DNA from: JBKPDV01 sp046728075
GTDB lineage: Bacteria > Acidobacteriota > Thermoanaerobaculia > UBA5066 > Gp7-AA6
Length of the DNA: 12,504 nt
Assembly (NCBI GenBank): GCA_046728075.1
Contig: JBKPDV010000092.1
Location: 1-12,504, forward strand
Direction of reading: 5' to 3'
The translations under genes and the position numbers were made by a program. Within the stretch, counting starts at the first letter, position 1, and each line of letters starts with the position of its first letter. Below are positions 5,866-12,393 of the stretch, piece by piece. The notes under the pieces were generated by a model. The model saw only the letters and a program-made list of their open reading frames with translations, was not told the origin of the DNA and ran no database searches.

Positions 5866-6557
5866 GAGAGGATTGCCTCCAGGCCGCGCTCCAGGTCCGC
5901 GAAGCTTTCCAGGAGCGCGTCAGGGTTCTGGGCCGCCAGCCGCTCGCGTTTTGTCGGCCCGGTTGCCACCGCGACGGCCTTGACGCCCAGATCCTTCCCG
6001 CAAAGGATGTCGTGGATCGAATCGCCTACGATCACGATGGATTTCCCGGAAAAAGCTCTCCCGCAATGCGAGCGGGCGCGATCGAGAGCGATCGGAGGGA
6101 GACGGTAGCGATCTGGAGAATCGCTGCCAAAGGCGCCGAAAGGGAAATACCGATTGAAATCGGGAAAGGCGAGCTTCATCCGCGCTCCGCGCTCGAGGTT
6201 GCCCGTCAGGAGACCGAGCGTAACGCGCGGCTCGGCGGCGAGGCGCCTCAAAAGCTCGCCGATTCCGGGCTTGGCGACCACGAGCTCCGGGGCGAGCCGC
6301 CGGTCGAGCTCCGAGAGATAGGCCTCGAGCGCTCGCTCCAGATCCGCTTCGCAGCGTTCCCCGCCGACCGCTTCGGCAATGAGCTCCCGGACGATCTGTG
6401 GATCCGTCTTTCCCGAAAAATCATGGCCCTCGCCCGATCCGCTCCAGCCGTAAACAGCCTGCAATGCGGAGAGGATCGACTCGCGCGCCGCGCGTCCCGC
6501 CGAGAGCAGCGTGCCGTCGATATCGAAGAGGACTAGCTTGAAACCGTTGGTGGACAT
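5862..6557 (-). CDS. HAD-superfamily phosphatase (phosphoglycolate-phosphatase-like)
   Basis: This 231-residue cytoplasmic hydrolase shows all the HAD motifs. Motif I is FDIDGTL, with nucleophile D12 and acid/base D14. A helical cap covers about residues 20-90. Motif II is LLTGN (T118). Motif IV is VGDSIHD (D179, D183, magnesium binding). The motif III lysine is probably one of those in GKS (172) or nearby, though the residue usually expected is less obvious. Length and cap type suit phosphoglycolate phosphatase or pyrophosphatase relatives, but the substrate cannot be read from sequence. The ATG is at 6557. The stop overlaps the TTG start of the secreted protein downstream, so the two are coupled, although no functional link is obvious. 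Confidence 0.88.
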   Translation of the reverse strand: MSTNGFKLVLFDIDGTLLSAGRAARESILSALQAVYGWSGSGEGHDFSGKTDPQIVRELIAEAVGGERCEADLERALEAYLSELDRRLAPELVVAKPGIGELLRRLAAEPRVTLGLLTGNLERGARMKLAFPDFNRYFPFGAFGSDSPDRYRLPPIALDRARSHCGRAFSGKSIVIVGDSIHDILCGKDLGVKAVAVATGPTKRERLAAQNPDALLESFADLERGLEAILS

Positions 6558-6564
6558 GTGTACC

Positions 6565-6647
6565 GAGTTTTCAGTTTTCAGTGATCAGTTCTCAGTTCTC
6601 AGTTCTCGGTTCCGATTTCAAACTGAAAACTGACGACTGACAACTCG
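6565..6647. repeat. Intergenic period-7 inverted repeat (ACTGARA family), locus 2
   Basis: The left arm at 6565-6609 reads TCAGTTT/TCAGTTC heptads. The right arm at 6617-6647 reads ACTGAAA, ACTGACG, ACTGACA. The arms are inverted and partly complementary with a short loop. The array runs up to the esterase stop codon (6648-6650), filling the 90-bp gap between the HAD and esterase genes. No other element is seen in this gap. Confidence 0.75.
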
Positions 6648-7526
6648 TCAATCATACGAAAACTGGTGCCCGTGCCACTCCGCTATCTCGAGCAACCCCC
6701 GACGCCAGTAGGCCCAGTCGTGCCGGCCGGGTTCGATGATGACCGTCGTATCCACGCCGTGGTCGTTTAAGTTACTGCCGAACTGGATGGCCACCTGGTC
6801 GAGGCGGTAGTCGTCTTCGTGGCCCGCCATGAGATGCGCGCGAAAGGGGCTGTGCGCGAACTGCGCCGCGCGCAGGAGCGACCAGACGTCGTTCTGGGCG
6901 AGGCTGTTATCGTCGCGGCGCTTTCCGAAGACGCGCTTCAAGGACCAGCGCGCGATCCAGCTGTAGCGCGGGAGGTCTTCGGACCAATCAAACGGGATCA
7001 AAGCGCCGGAGAGCGCCGAGACCGAACCGAAGAGGTCCGAGTGCTTGAGGGCGATCTTCATCGCGCCGTATCCCCCCATCGAGATTCCGGTCACGCCTCG
7101 CGCCCGGGCGTCGGGGATGACCGGATAGCGCCTCTCGACCCAGGCAATCAGGTCCTCTGTGAGGAATTTCTCGTAGCGATACCGGCCGTCATGGGAGTCC
7201 GAGAACCAGGCGGCGGGCGCCGAGGGCGCGACGACGAAGAACTCGGGCAGCCGGCCATCCCGCATGCGCGCCGAGAGCTCCGCCGCCACGCCGTGCGATG
7301 CAAGCGACCCCCCGCTTCCATAAATCTCGTGAAGAAAGAAGAGAACCGGATAGCGACGCCCCGCCTGGCGCGGCCAGGACGGAGGCGCCAGCACGAAGAC
7401 CCGGGCGTCCCGCGGCAGCGTCGCGGTCGGCACCTTTTCGAAAGAGCCGATTGAAGGCTGAGACGTCGCGCACGCGGCGGCCGCGACCAGCAGGACACCG
7501 GCTGAGGGCGCGCGGAGAAGACTCAG
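6648..7526 (-). CDS. Lipoprotein alpha/beta-hydrolase esterase (esterase D / PF00756 type)
   Basis: With the start proposed here the protein has 292 residues. It opens MSLLRAPSAGVLLVAAAAC, a lipoprotein signal with acylated C19, so it would sit on the outer face of a membrane. The hydrolase domain follows. The nucleophile is S149 in GISMGGYG, the likely catalytic His is H269 in EPGRHDW, and an acid is probably D238 or D239 in GHEDD. HEIYGSGG provides the oxyanion region. Such enzymes cleave simple or polyester-type ester bonds; the substrate is unknown. The frame stays open to 7820, but that part overlaps the upstream gene and looks like shadow sequence. The only start consistent with the lipobox is CTG at 7526, overlapping the upstream stop as CTGA. 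A CTG start is rare, so the exact start is uncertain. Confidence 0.8.
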   Translation of the reverse strand: MSLLRAPSAGVLLVAAAACATSQPSIGSFEKVPTATLPRDARVFVLAPPSWPRQAGRRYPVLFFLHEIYGSGGSLASHGVAAELSARMRDGRLPEFFVVAPSAPAAWFSDSHDGRYRYEKFLTEDLIAWVERRYPVIPDARARGVTGISMGGYGAMKIALKHSDLFGSVSALSGALIPFDWSEDLPRYSWIARWSLKRVFGKRRDDNSLAQNDVWSLLRAAQFAHSPFRAHLMAGHEDDYRLDQVAIQFGSNLNDHGVDTTVIIEPGRHDWAYWRRGLLEIAEWHGHQFSYD

Positions 7527-8278
7527 CGAGGCTGGAAGAGCGCGTCGTCGCGCGTCGGCGAGACCGACACGTTTTCGAAGCGGATGATCGCGTTCTTGCC
7601 CACGATCTCCTTCTCCGTCGAGAGAGACATGCCGCCCATCTTTTGCCAGCTCTTCCAGACGGCGGTCGTCGGCTCTTCCTGCGCTCCGTTCAACACGTAT
7701 TGCCATTGCACCATCTGCCGCCCGTCGCGGGTGATCCAGAGCCAGTAGATGTCTTTGGGCGTCAGGCCGACGTTGTCGAACGACAGCTTCAACACGTCGC
7801 AGGTTCCGGAGCCCGGACATGGTTTTTCCCCCTCGTAGGCGAGGGTCACTCCCGGATCGAAGATCTTCCAGGGAGCCAGCAGCCAGTACATGTCGTTGAT
7901 GTAGCGACCGTAGGCGGTCTTGAGAAGCTTTTCTTTTTCTTCCCCTTCGACGGGCGTGCCGTTGACGAGGGCCTTGCCCTGTTTCGTATTCACATTGAAG
8001 AAGACGACGAAGGGCGCTCCCGACTTGTCGGTCCCCGAGACCCGGTAGTCACCGGTGTAGCGGTCCCAGGCATGGGAGAACCGCGCGACGGTCTTGCCTT
8101 CGCGCTCGACCACGAAGTCGAATTTGAGTTGCCGGGCCTTGTCCCAGGCGTTTTCGCCGCCCAGAGCTGCAAGGAATTCCTTGCCGACCGCGTCGGCCTT
8201 GGCGTCGCGCTCGGCGGCGGAAGCACAGAGGCTGGCTGCCAGCATCACGAACGGGAGAACCATCATTTTCTTCTTCAT
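7523..8278 (-). CDS. Secreted protein of unknown function (LolA-like beta-rich guess)
   Basis: This 251-residue protein has a clean Sec signal peptide (MKKKMMVLPFVMLAASLCASAA), then alternating beta-type sequence rich in aromatic residues (FDFVVEREGK, FSHAWDRYTGDYRV, DIYWLWITRDGR). A Cys pair in CPGSGTC (about 150-160) could form a disulfide outside the cytoplasm. The pattern recalls proteins with the LolA/LppX outer-membrane lipoprotein-sorting fold, but I cannot confirm this by eye. It lies upstream of the lipoprotein esterase, probably cotranscribed and possibly coupled through a CTGA overlap, so both may act in the envelope. The ATG start at 8278 has no clear Shine-Dalgarno site. A TATGAT box 6 nt upstream suggests a leaderless transcript. 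Confidence 0.75.
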   Translation of the reverse strand: MKKKMMVLPFVMLAASLCASAAERDAKADAVGKEFLAALGGENAWDKARQLKFDFVVEREGKTVARFSHAWDRYTGDYRVSGTDKSGAPFVVFFNVNTKQGKALVNGTPVEGEEKEKLLKTAYGRYINDMYWLLAPWKIFDPGVTLAYEGEKPCPGSGTCDVLKLSFDNVGLTPKDIYWLWITRDGRQMVQWQYVLNGAQEEPTTAVWKSWQKMGGMSLSTEKEIVGKNAIIRFENVSVSPTRDDALFQPR

Positions 8279-8284
8279 GACCCG

Positions 8285-8290
8285 ATCATA
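8285..8290 (-). promoter_or_regulatory. -10-like box close to the start of the 8278 gene
   Basis: TATGAT on the minus strand ends 6 nt before the ATG at 8278. If used, transcription would begin at or next to the start codon, giving a leaderless mRNA. The lack of a ribosome site agrees. No -35 box is convincing. Confidence 0.3.
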
Positions 8291-8310
8291 TGCCCAGCGT
8301 CGCCCTCCCC

Positions 8311-8363
8311 GCCCTTCGCCTTTCGCCTTTCGCCGTTCGCCCCCAGGACTCCCGAGTCCCGAC
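8311..8363. repeat. Two adjoining period-7 repeats (CGCCTTT and GACTCCC types), locus 3
   Basis: The divergent gap 8279-8375 holds CCTTCGCCTTTCGCCTTTCG (heptad CGCCTTT, from 8313), followed by a shorter GACTCCCGAGTCCCGACT palindrome at 8347-8364. The latter is the same motif as the array at 9582-9723. Unlike the other loci, the CGCCTTT array has no inverted partner nearby. Confidence 0.65.
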
Positions 8364-8369
8364 TAAACT
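8364..8369 (+). promoter_or_regulatory. -10-like box TAAACT upstream of the FMN-protein gene
   Basis: TAAACT ends 6 nt before the ATG at 8376, which has no Shine-Dalgarno sequence. Its spacing mirrors that of the divergent gene and again suggests leaderless transcription. The box abuts the end of the GACTCCC repeat, so the repeat would overlap the -35 region. Confidence 0.35.
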
Positions 8370-8375
8370 AGCCCC

Positions 8376-8849
8376 ATGGCCGAGGGCACGCGAATTCCCG
8401 ATCCGCTCCAGGCCCTCTTCTCCGGCGAAGGATTTGCACAACGTCATGGTGTGGCGCTCCCGTTCGTCACCGTCGACCCCGAAGGCTATCCTCGAGCCGC
8501 TCTGCTCTCCTTCGGCGAGGTGCGAGCGCGTTCCCGGCGAGAGCTGGTGGTGGCGGTCAGGGCCGGGAGTCACACCGCCGCCAACCTGATCCGACGCCGC
8601 ACGGCGATGCTCTATTACCTCGGACGTCATTGCGCGATGTGGGTCCAGGCCCGCGCCGGTCGGGGCCACTCGTCGGCCGCCGACCCCGAGCGGCAGATTT
8701 TTCCCCTCACCGTCGTGCGCGTGAAGGTGGATGAGGCCGCCTCGGAAGAAGGCGCCTCGCTTCTGACCGGCCCGATCTTCACGACCGCGGAGCCCGACCG
8801 CATCTTCTCCGAGCAGCTCTTCGAGGAGCTCGGGCGGGAGGAGCAATGA
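8376..8849 (+). CDS. Pyridoxamine-5'-phosphate-oxidase-like FMN-binding split-barrel protein
   Basis: This 157-residue protein probably binds a flavin (FMN or F420 type). It starts with a short N-terminal helix region, then VALPFVTVDPEGYPRAALLSFGEV, the typical opening strands of the split barrel, and later RRTAMLYYL and the dimer-side strands LTVVRVKVD. Cytoplasmic location is expected. True pyridoxamine phosphate oxidase motifs are not evident, so general stress or flavin-reductase-type relatives are as likely. The stop overlaps the ATG of the SDR gene as ATGA, so the two are coupled and may share a redox substrate. The ATG at 8376 starts right after a -10-like box with no ribosome site. 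Confidence 0.7.
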   Translation: MAEGTRIPDPLQALFSGEGFAQRHGVALPFVTVDPEGYPRAALLSFGEVRARSRRELVVAVRAGSHTAANLIRRRTAMLYYLGRHCAMWVQARAGRGHSSAADPERQIFPLTVVRVKVDEAASEEGASLLTGPIFTTAEPDRIFSEQLFEELGREEQ

Positions 8850-9580
8850 AGTTTCGCGATCACACGGTCCTCGTCACGGGCGCCGGGCGGGGAATCGGAC
8901 GCTCCATCGCGCTGCGCTTCGCTCAGGAAGGAGCACGGGTGGCTCTGGCGGCGAGGACGGAGGCCAAGCTCCTCGAAACGGCTCGGCAGATAGAAAAGGA
9001 CGGTGGACGGTGCGTGGCGATTCCCACCGACGTCCGCGCCCGGGAGGCCGTCGCCAACGCCGTCGCCTGCGCCGAACGCGAGCTCGGGCCAATCGACATC
9101 CTGGTCAACAACGCCGGCGTTTTTCTCTATCGGCCCTTTCTCGAGCTCTCTCCCGAGGAGTGGGATCTGGTGATCGCGACTAACCTGACGGGCGCCGCGA
9201 ATTTCTGCCGCGCCGTCATTCCAGGCATGGTGGCCCGCCGCCGGGGCCGCATCGTCAACGTCTCGTCCGTGCACGGTATGCGTGGAGATGCCAACCTCGC
9301 GGCCCACAGCGCCGCCAAGTTCGGATTGATCGGGCTGACTCAAAGCCTGGCGCGCGAGTTCCGAGAGCACAACATCGCCGTCAATGCGGTCTGCCCCGGC
9401 TCCGTCGAGAACAAGCTGGACGAAATGGGGGCGGCCGATCGAGAGGAACCGCTTCAAGAGAAGCTCTGGCCCCGCGACGTCGCCAAGACGGTTCTGTTTC
9501 TGGCCTCCGATGACGCCGCCGCGATCACCGGGGTGGCGCTGGAGATCCTTGGAGGAACGCATTTGGTGATTGAGCCGTAA
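8846..9580 (+). CDS. Short-chain dehydrogenase/reductase (FabG-like) with His in place of catalytic Tyr
   Basis: This 244-residue Rossmann-fold protein has the classical SDR layout. The dinucleotide loop is TGAGRGIG (11-18). NNAG lies at 88-91, a structural Asn at N113 and the catalytic Ser in NVSSVHG (S141). The usual YxxxK pair reads HSAAK: H154 (codon CAC) and K158. CPGSVENK follows as the substrate-loop entry. R37 after the second strand (AART) favours NADPH. Losing the catalytic Tyr normally cripples SDR reduction, so the protein may have an altered mechanism or be inactive, or one base could be a sequencing error (TAC to CAC). It is coupled by ATGA overlap to the FMN-binding protein. 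The substrate is unknown. Confidence 0.88.
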   Translation: MKFRDHTVLVTGAGRGIGRSIALRFAQEGARVALAARTEAKLLETARQIEKDGGRCVAIPTDVRAREAVANAVACAERELGPIDILVNNAGVFLYRPFLELSPEEWDLVIATNLTGAANFCRAVIPGMVARRRGRIVNVSSVHGMRGDANLAAHSAAKFGLIGLTQSLAREFREHNIAVNAVCPGSVENKLDEMGAADREEPLQEKLWPRDVAKTVLFLASDDAAAITGVALEILGGTHLVIEP

Positions 9581-9581
9581 T

Positions 9582-9723
9582 CGGGATTCGGGACTCGGGA
9601 CTCGAAGATCGAGCGAGCGGACAGCCTCGAGACTCGCGTTTTGGTTGCGAAACGTCACACCTTCAGACTTGGGACTCAAGAGCTCCGCGGTTTCCGAGTC
9701 CCCAGTCCCGAGTCCCGAGTCCC
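9582..9723. repeat. Intergenic period-7 inverted repeat (ACTCGGG family), locus 4
   Basis: The gap 9581-9727 lies between convergent stops. Its left arm, 9582-9606, reads GGGATTCGGGACTCGGGACT. Its right arm, 9694-9723, reads AGTCCCC/AGTCCCG heptads. The arms are inverted and separated by about 90 bp that contain single extra copies (ACTTGGGACTCAAG-like at 9667). A long stem-loop covering the 3' ends of both transcripts could form. No gene is seen here. Confidence 0.75.
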
Positions 9724-9727
9724 TTCT

Positions 9728-10528
9728 CTATCCGATCGGGGATCGTGACGTTTCCTCGGGGACCGAGGCGCCGGCGAGAGCGCTCGAGGCCTGCGCGCGC
9801 AGGGCGAGCGCTACGTCCGGGACGTTCGTCGTGATGGAAGAGACCCGATATTCCAAGAGCCTCTGAATCTCTTCGGGGGTGTCTGCCGTCCAGGCGTGCA
9901 CCGTCAAACCCGCCCCTGCGGCCTGCGCGAGCAAAGGCGGCACAACCAGATCGCAGCGCGGACCGATGCCGTCGACGGGGGGGAAGAGGGGGGTCCGCTG
10001 GCCCGGCTCGGGCAGCGCCACGGGGTGGTCGAAGAGGAAGCTCGAGGCGATCTCCGCATCGCACTCCCGCAGCCGCCGCAGGAAGTCGGCGGAAAAGGAG
10101 GCAACCAGGCAGCGATCGGTGACTCCGTATTCCGCCGCGAGCCGCGAGACCCGGCGAGCCATCACCGCGAGTTGCGTCTCCCGCGATACCTTCACCTCGA
10201 CGACATACCGGAAGGCGTGCCCATAGCGGTGAAAGATTTCTTCGAGCTTCGGAATCCGATACTCGCCGAACTCCGACGGCAGGGACAGTCGCTCGATCTC
10301 TCGGGCCGTGAAGTGGCGGACAGGCACGTGCTGGGAGCCGAGCGCGATCCCCTCGTCGTGATAGAGCACCGCTTCGCCCTCCCGGGTCTGGCGCAGATCG
10401 AACTCGATGGCATCCACGCCAAGGCTCTCGGCCCAATCGAAGCTGTCGATCGTGTTCTCCCGTGCCCGCCGCGGCGCCCCGCGATGGCCGACGACCCAGG
10501 TGGGATGGGAGTTGCGCCAGTCGCTCAT
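9728..10528 (-). CDS. Glycerophosphodiester phosphodiesterase (GDPD family)
   Basis: This 266-residue enzyme of the PLC-like TIM-barrel family hydrolyses glycerophosphodiesters to glycerol 3-phosphate and an alcohol. Key residues are visible: H15-R16 in VGHRGAP, E24-N25-T26 in the ENT motif, metal ligands E42 and D44 in IEFDL, catalytic H57 in YHDEG, and E111/K113 in VEVKVSR. The C-terminal HAWTADTPEEI and SITTNVPD segments match the last barrel strands. No signal peptide is present, so a cytoplasmic role in phospholipid turnover is likely. The ATG at 10528 starts just after the heptad repeat region. The gene is convergent with the SDR operon. Confidence 0.92.
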   Translation of the reverse strand: MSDWRNSHPTWVVGHRGAPRRARENTIDSFDWAESLGVDAIEFDLRQTREGEAVLYHDEGIALGSQHVPVRHFTAREIERLSLPSEFGEYRIPKLEEIFHRYGHAFRYVVEVKVSRETQLAVMARRVSRLAAEYGVTDRCLVASFSADFLRRLRECDAEIASSFLFDHPVALPEPGQRTPLFPPVDGIGPRCDLVVPPLLAQAAGAGLTVHAWTADTPEEIQRLLEYRVSSITTNVPDVALALRAQASSALAGASVPEETSRSPIG

Positions 10529-10536
10529 GGTTCGAG

Positions 10537-10622
10537 CAGTCGGCTAGTCGGTAGTCAGTAGTCGGTAGGTGGAATCCCTTGGGTTCATTCACTACCGACT
10601 ATCGACTACCGACTACTGACTT
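10537..10622. repeat. Intergenic period-7 inverted repeat (ACTAYYG family), locus 5, overlapping the pyrF stop
   Basis: The left arm at 10537-10569 is of TAGTCGG/TAGTCAG heptads. The right arm at 10591-10622 is of ACTACCG/ACTATCG/ACTACTG heptads. The arms pair over about 28 nt around a loop containing GGAATCCCTTGGG. Sequence and layout closely match locus 1 (4639-4706), 6 kb away. The right arm supplies the last two codons and the stop of pyrF (TAG at 10615-10613). Confidence 0.8.
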
Positions 10623-11350
10623 GTTTCTTCCCTCCCCGCCGATTCTATTTCTTCCAGCAGCGCCTCGAGCGCGGCGTCGGGATCATCTGCCCCGAACACC
10701 GGCCGACCGACCACGAGGATGTCGGCACCGGCGGCGAGAGCGGCGGCGGGTGTGGCATGGCGCTTCTGATCCCCCGCGGGGGCGCCGGCGGGCCGGATGC
10801 CGGGTACGACCGTGAGGAAATCGGGGCCGCAAGAGGAGCGGATCGCGGGCAGATCCGTGGGTGAACAGACCACCCCGTTCAACCCGCACTCCCGGGCGAG
10901 AACCGCGAGGCGGCGCGCGATCCCTTCCGGATGGCCCGCGATCGGAAGGTCGGCGAGAGCCGCGGAGTCGATCGAAGTCAGAAGGGTGACGGCAACGAGC
11001 AACGGGGCGTCGGGTCCCGCCAGGGATTCCCGAGCGGCTCGAAGCATCGCGCGCCCGCCGGACGCATGCACGTTGATCATCGAGGCGCCGGAGCGGCCGG
11101 CGGCCGCGACGGCGCGCGCGACCGTCGTCGGAATGTCGTGGAGCTTCAGGTCGAGGAAGACACGCGCGTACCGCGCCACCTCGGCCACGAGAGCCGGTCC
11201 CTCCGAAACGAACGCTTCGAGGCCGATCTTCAGCCACTCGACTCGCGGGCCGAACCGGCCGGCGGCGGCGAGGATCTCCGCGCGATCGGAGAAATCCAGA
11301 GCGAGACAGACGCGGTGTCCCGGTTCCGACGCTCGCGAATCCGTCGTCAT
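10613..11350 (-). CDS. pyrF: Orotidine 5'-phosphate decarboxylase
   Basis: This 245-residue enzyme catalyses the last step of UMP synthesis, decarboxylation of OMP. The catalytic charged network is complete: K41 in LKIG, then D67-x-K69-xx-D72 in FLDLKLHDIP. The phosphate-binding loop VVPGIRPAG and the terminal VGRPVFGADDP follow at their usual places. Length is normal for the bacterial group I enzyme. The ATG (11350) overlaps the pyrD stop as ATGA, so it is translated in coupling with pyrD in a pyrK-pyrD-pyrF operon. The C-terminal residues SQ and the stop codon lie inside the heptad repeat, so the repeat has shaped the very end of the protein. Confidence 0.96.
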   Translation of the reverse strand: MTTDSRASEPGHRVCLALDFSDRAEILAAAGRFGPRVEWLKIGLEAFVSEGPALVAEVARYARVFLDLKLHDIPTTVARAVAAAGRSGASMINVHASGGRAMLRAARESLAGPDAPLLVAVTLLTSIDSAALADLPIAGHPEGIARRLAVLARECGLNGVVCSPTDLPAIRSSCGPDFLTVVPGIRPAGAPAGDQKRHATPAAALAAGADILVVGRPVFGADDPDAALEALLEEIESAGREETSQ

Positions 11351-12393
11351 CCCTCCGCTCCGGCCTCGGCGGGCGCCGGCCCGGTGCGATGCGCCCGTCC
11401 CACGAGCGAAACCGCCCCGACACCGCGGCCGAGACAGTACTTCTTGAGCTCTTCGACGAGCCGCTGCGAGACTCCGGGCTCCACGAAGTTCGCCGTGCCG
11501 ACCTGCACCGCGGTCGCTCCCGCCGCCAGGAATTCGAGCACGTCGGAGAGACTCGAGATCCCGCCGATTCCCATCAGCGGAGTGTCGGGCAGAGCGCGCG
11601 CGACCTGATAGACCATCCGCACTGCCAACGGCTTGATCGCGGGACCCGACAGCCCGCCCGTGCCGAAGGAGAGGCGCGGACGCGCCGTCTCCGGATCGAT
11701 CGCCATGCCGACGAAAGTATTGACGAGCGACAGAACGTCGGCGCCTGCCGTTCGAGCGGCGCGCGCCGACTCCACGAGGTCGGGCGCGTTGGGAGAGAGC
11801 TTCACGATCAGCGGAAAGCGGGTGGCCTCTCGCACTCGGGAGACGAGAGAGGCCGTCGCGGACGGGGAGTTGCCGAAGAGCATTCCCCCCTTCTCGACGT
11901 TCGGGCAGGAGATGTTCAGCTCCACCGCGGCGAGCCCCTGCGCGCCCTCGAGCGCCTTTACGATAGCGACATAGTCCTCTTCGAGATCCCCCCAGACATT
12001 GGCGATGACGGTGGCGTCCAACGATCGAAGCCGCGGAAGCTTTTCAGACAGGAAGACCTCGACCCCGATGTTCTGGAGGCCGATCGCGTTCAACATTCCT
12101 GCCGGCGTCTCGCAGATGCGCGGAGGCGCGTTGCCCGCGTGCGGGCGCAACGACAGCCCCTTCGTGCAGAGCCCGCCGAGCCTCGCCAGATCCACCCAGT
12201 CCGTGAACTCGAGCCCATAGCCGAAGGTGCCGCTGGCGGTGACGATCGGGTTCTTGAGAGAGAGAGGTCCGAGTTGGACGGCCAGGAACGACTCAGTTCC
12301 AGACGGGGGGACGGGGCGACGGGGGGACGGGGCGTTCGCTTCAGTATCTTTCCCCCCGTCTCCCAGGCCCCCAGTCCCCCCGGCCGCGTTCAC
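11347..12393 (-). CDS. pyrD: Dihydroorotate dehydrogenase, class 1B catalytic subunit
   Basis: This FMN enzyme oxidises dihydroorotate to orotate, passing electrons to PyrK and NAD. Hallmarks are TASGTFGYG, the GLCTKGLS lysine, the substrate loop NAIGLQNIG, NISCPNVEKGG with the catalytic base Cys of class 1 enzymes, IVKLSPN, and FMN-phosphate motifs GIGGISS and GTANF. The Cys and the adjacent pyrK identify class 1B. Conserved sequence starts at about LAVQLGPLSLKNP; before it lie ~37 extra low-complexity residues encoded by an octad G-rich repeat. I place the start at GTG 12393, which forms a GTGA overlap with the pyrK stop; GTG 12396 is in the same frame. A CTG at 12285, next to the conserved part, is a less likely alternative. 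Confidence 0.93.
   Translation of the reverse strand: MNAAGGTGGLGDGGKDTEANAPSPRRPVPPSGTESFLAVQLGPLSLKNPIVTASGTFGYGLEFTDWVDLARLGGLCTKGLSLRPHAGNAPPRICETPAGMLNAIGLQNIGVEVFLSEKLPRLRSLDATVIANVWGDLEEDYVAIVKALEGAQGLAAVELNISCPNVEKGGMLFGNSPSATASLVSRVREATRFPLIVKLSPNAPDLVESARAARTAGADVLSLVNTFVGMAIDPETARPRLSFGTGGLSGPAIKPLAVRMVYQVARALPDTPLMGIGGISSLSDVLEFLAAGATAVQVGTANFVEPGVSQRLVEELKKYCLGRGVGAVSLVGRAHRTGPAPAEAGAEG
12303..12381. repeat. Period-8 G-rich inverted repeat at the pyrK-pyrD junction, within the pyrD 5' coding end
   Basis: The plus strand at 12303-12334 carries four octads, ACGGGGGG and ACGGGGCG alternating. Positions 12352-12381 hold the inverted counterpart (CCCCCCGT, CTCCCAGG, CCCCCAGT). In pyrD frame they encode Gly-rich and Pro/Arg-rich low-complexity stretches. 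A similar ACGGGGGG array lies in the molybdoenzyme gene at about 1912-1938. Confidence 0.7.

Noticed and set aside
5745..6536. Plus-strand open frame opposite the HAD gene
   Set aside because: The HAD frame shows every catalytic motif on the other strand; this is a shadow.
7527..7820. N-terminal extension of the esterase frame to an upstream start
   Set aside because: It would overlap almost 300 bp of the upstream secreted-protein gene, and the extension is Arg-rich with no conserved features. The lipoprotein signal begins at 7526.
9663..10592. 309-residue minus-strand frame overlapping GDPD
   Set aside because: GDPD motifs (HRG, ENT, EFD, HDE) are in the other frame (9728-10528).
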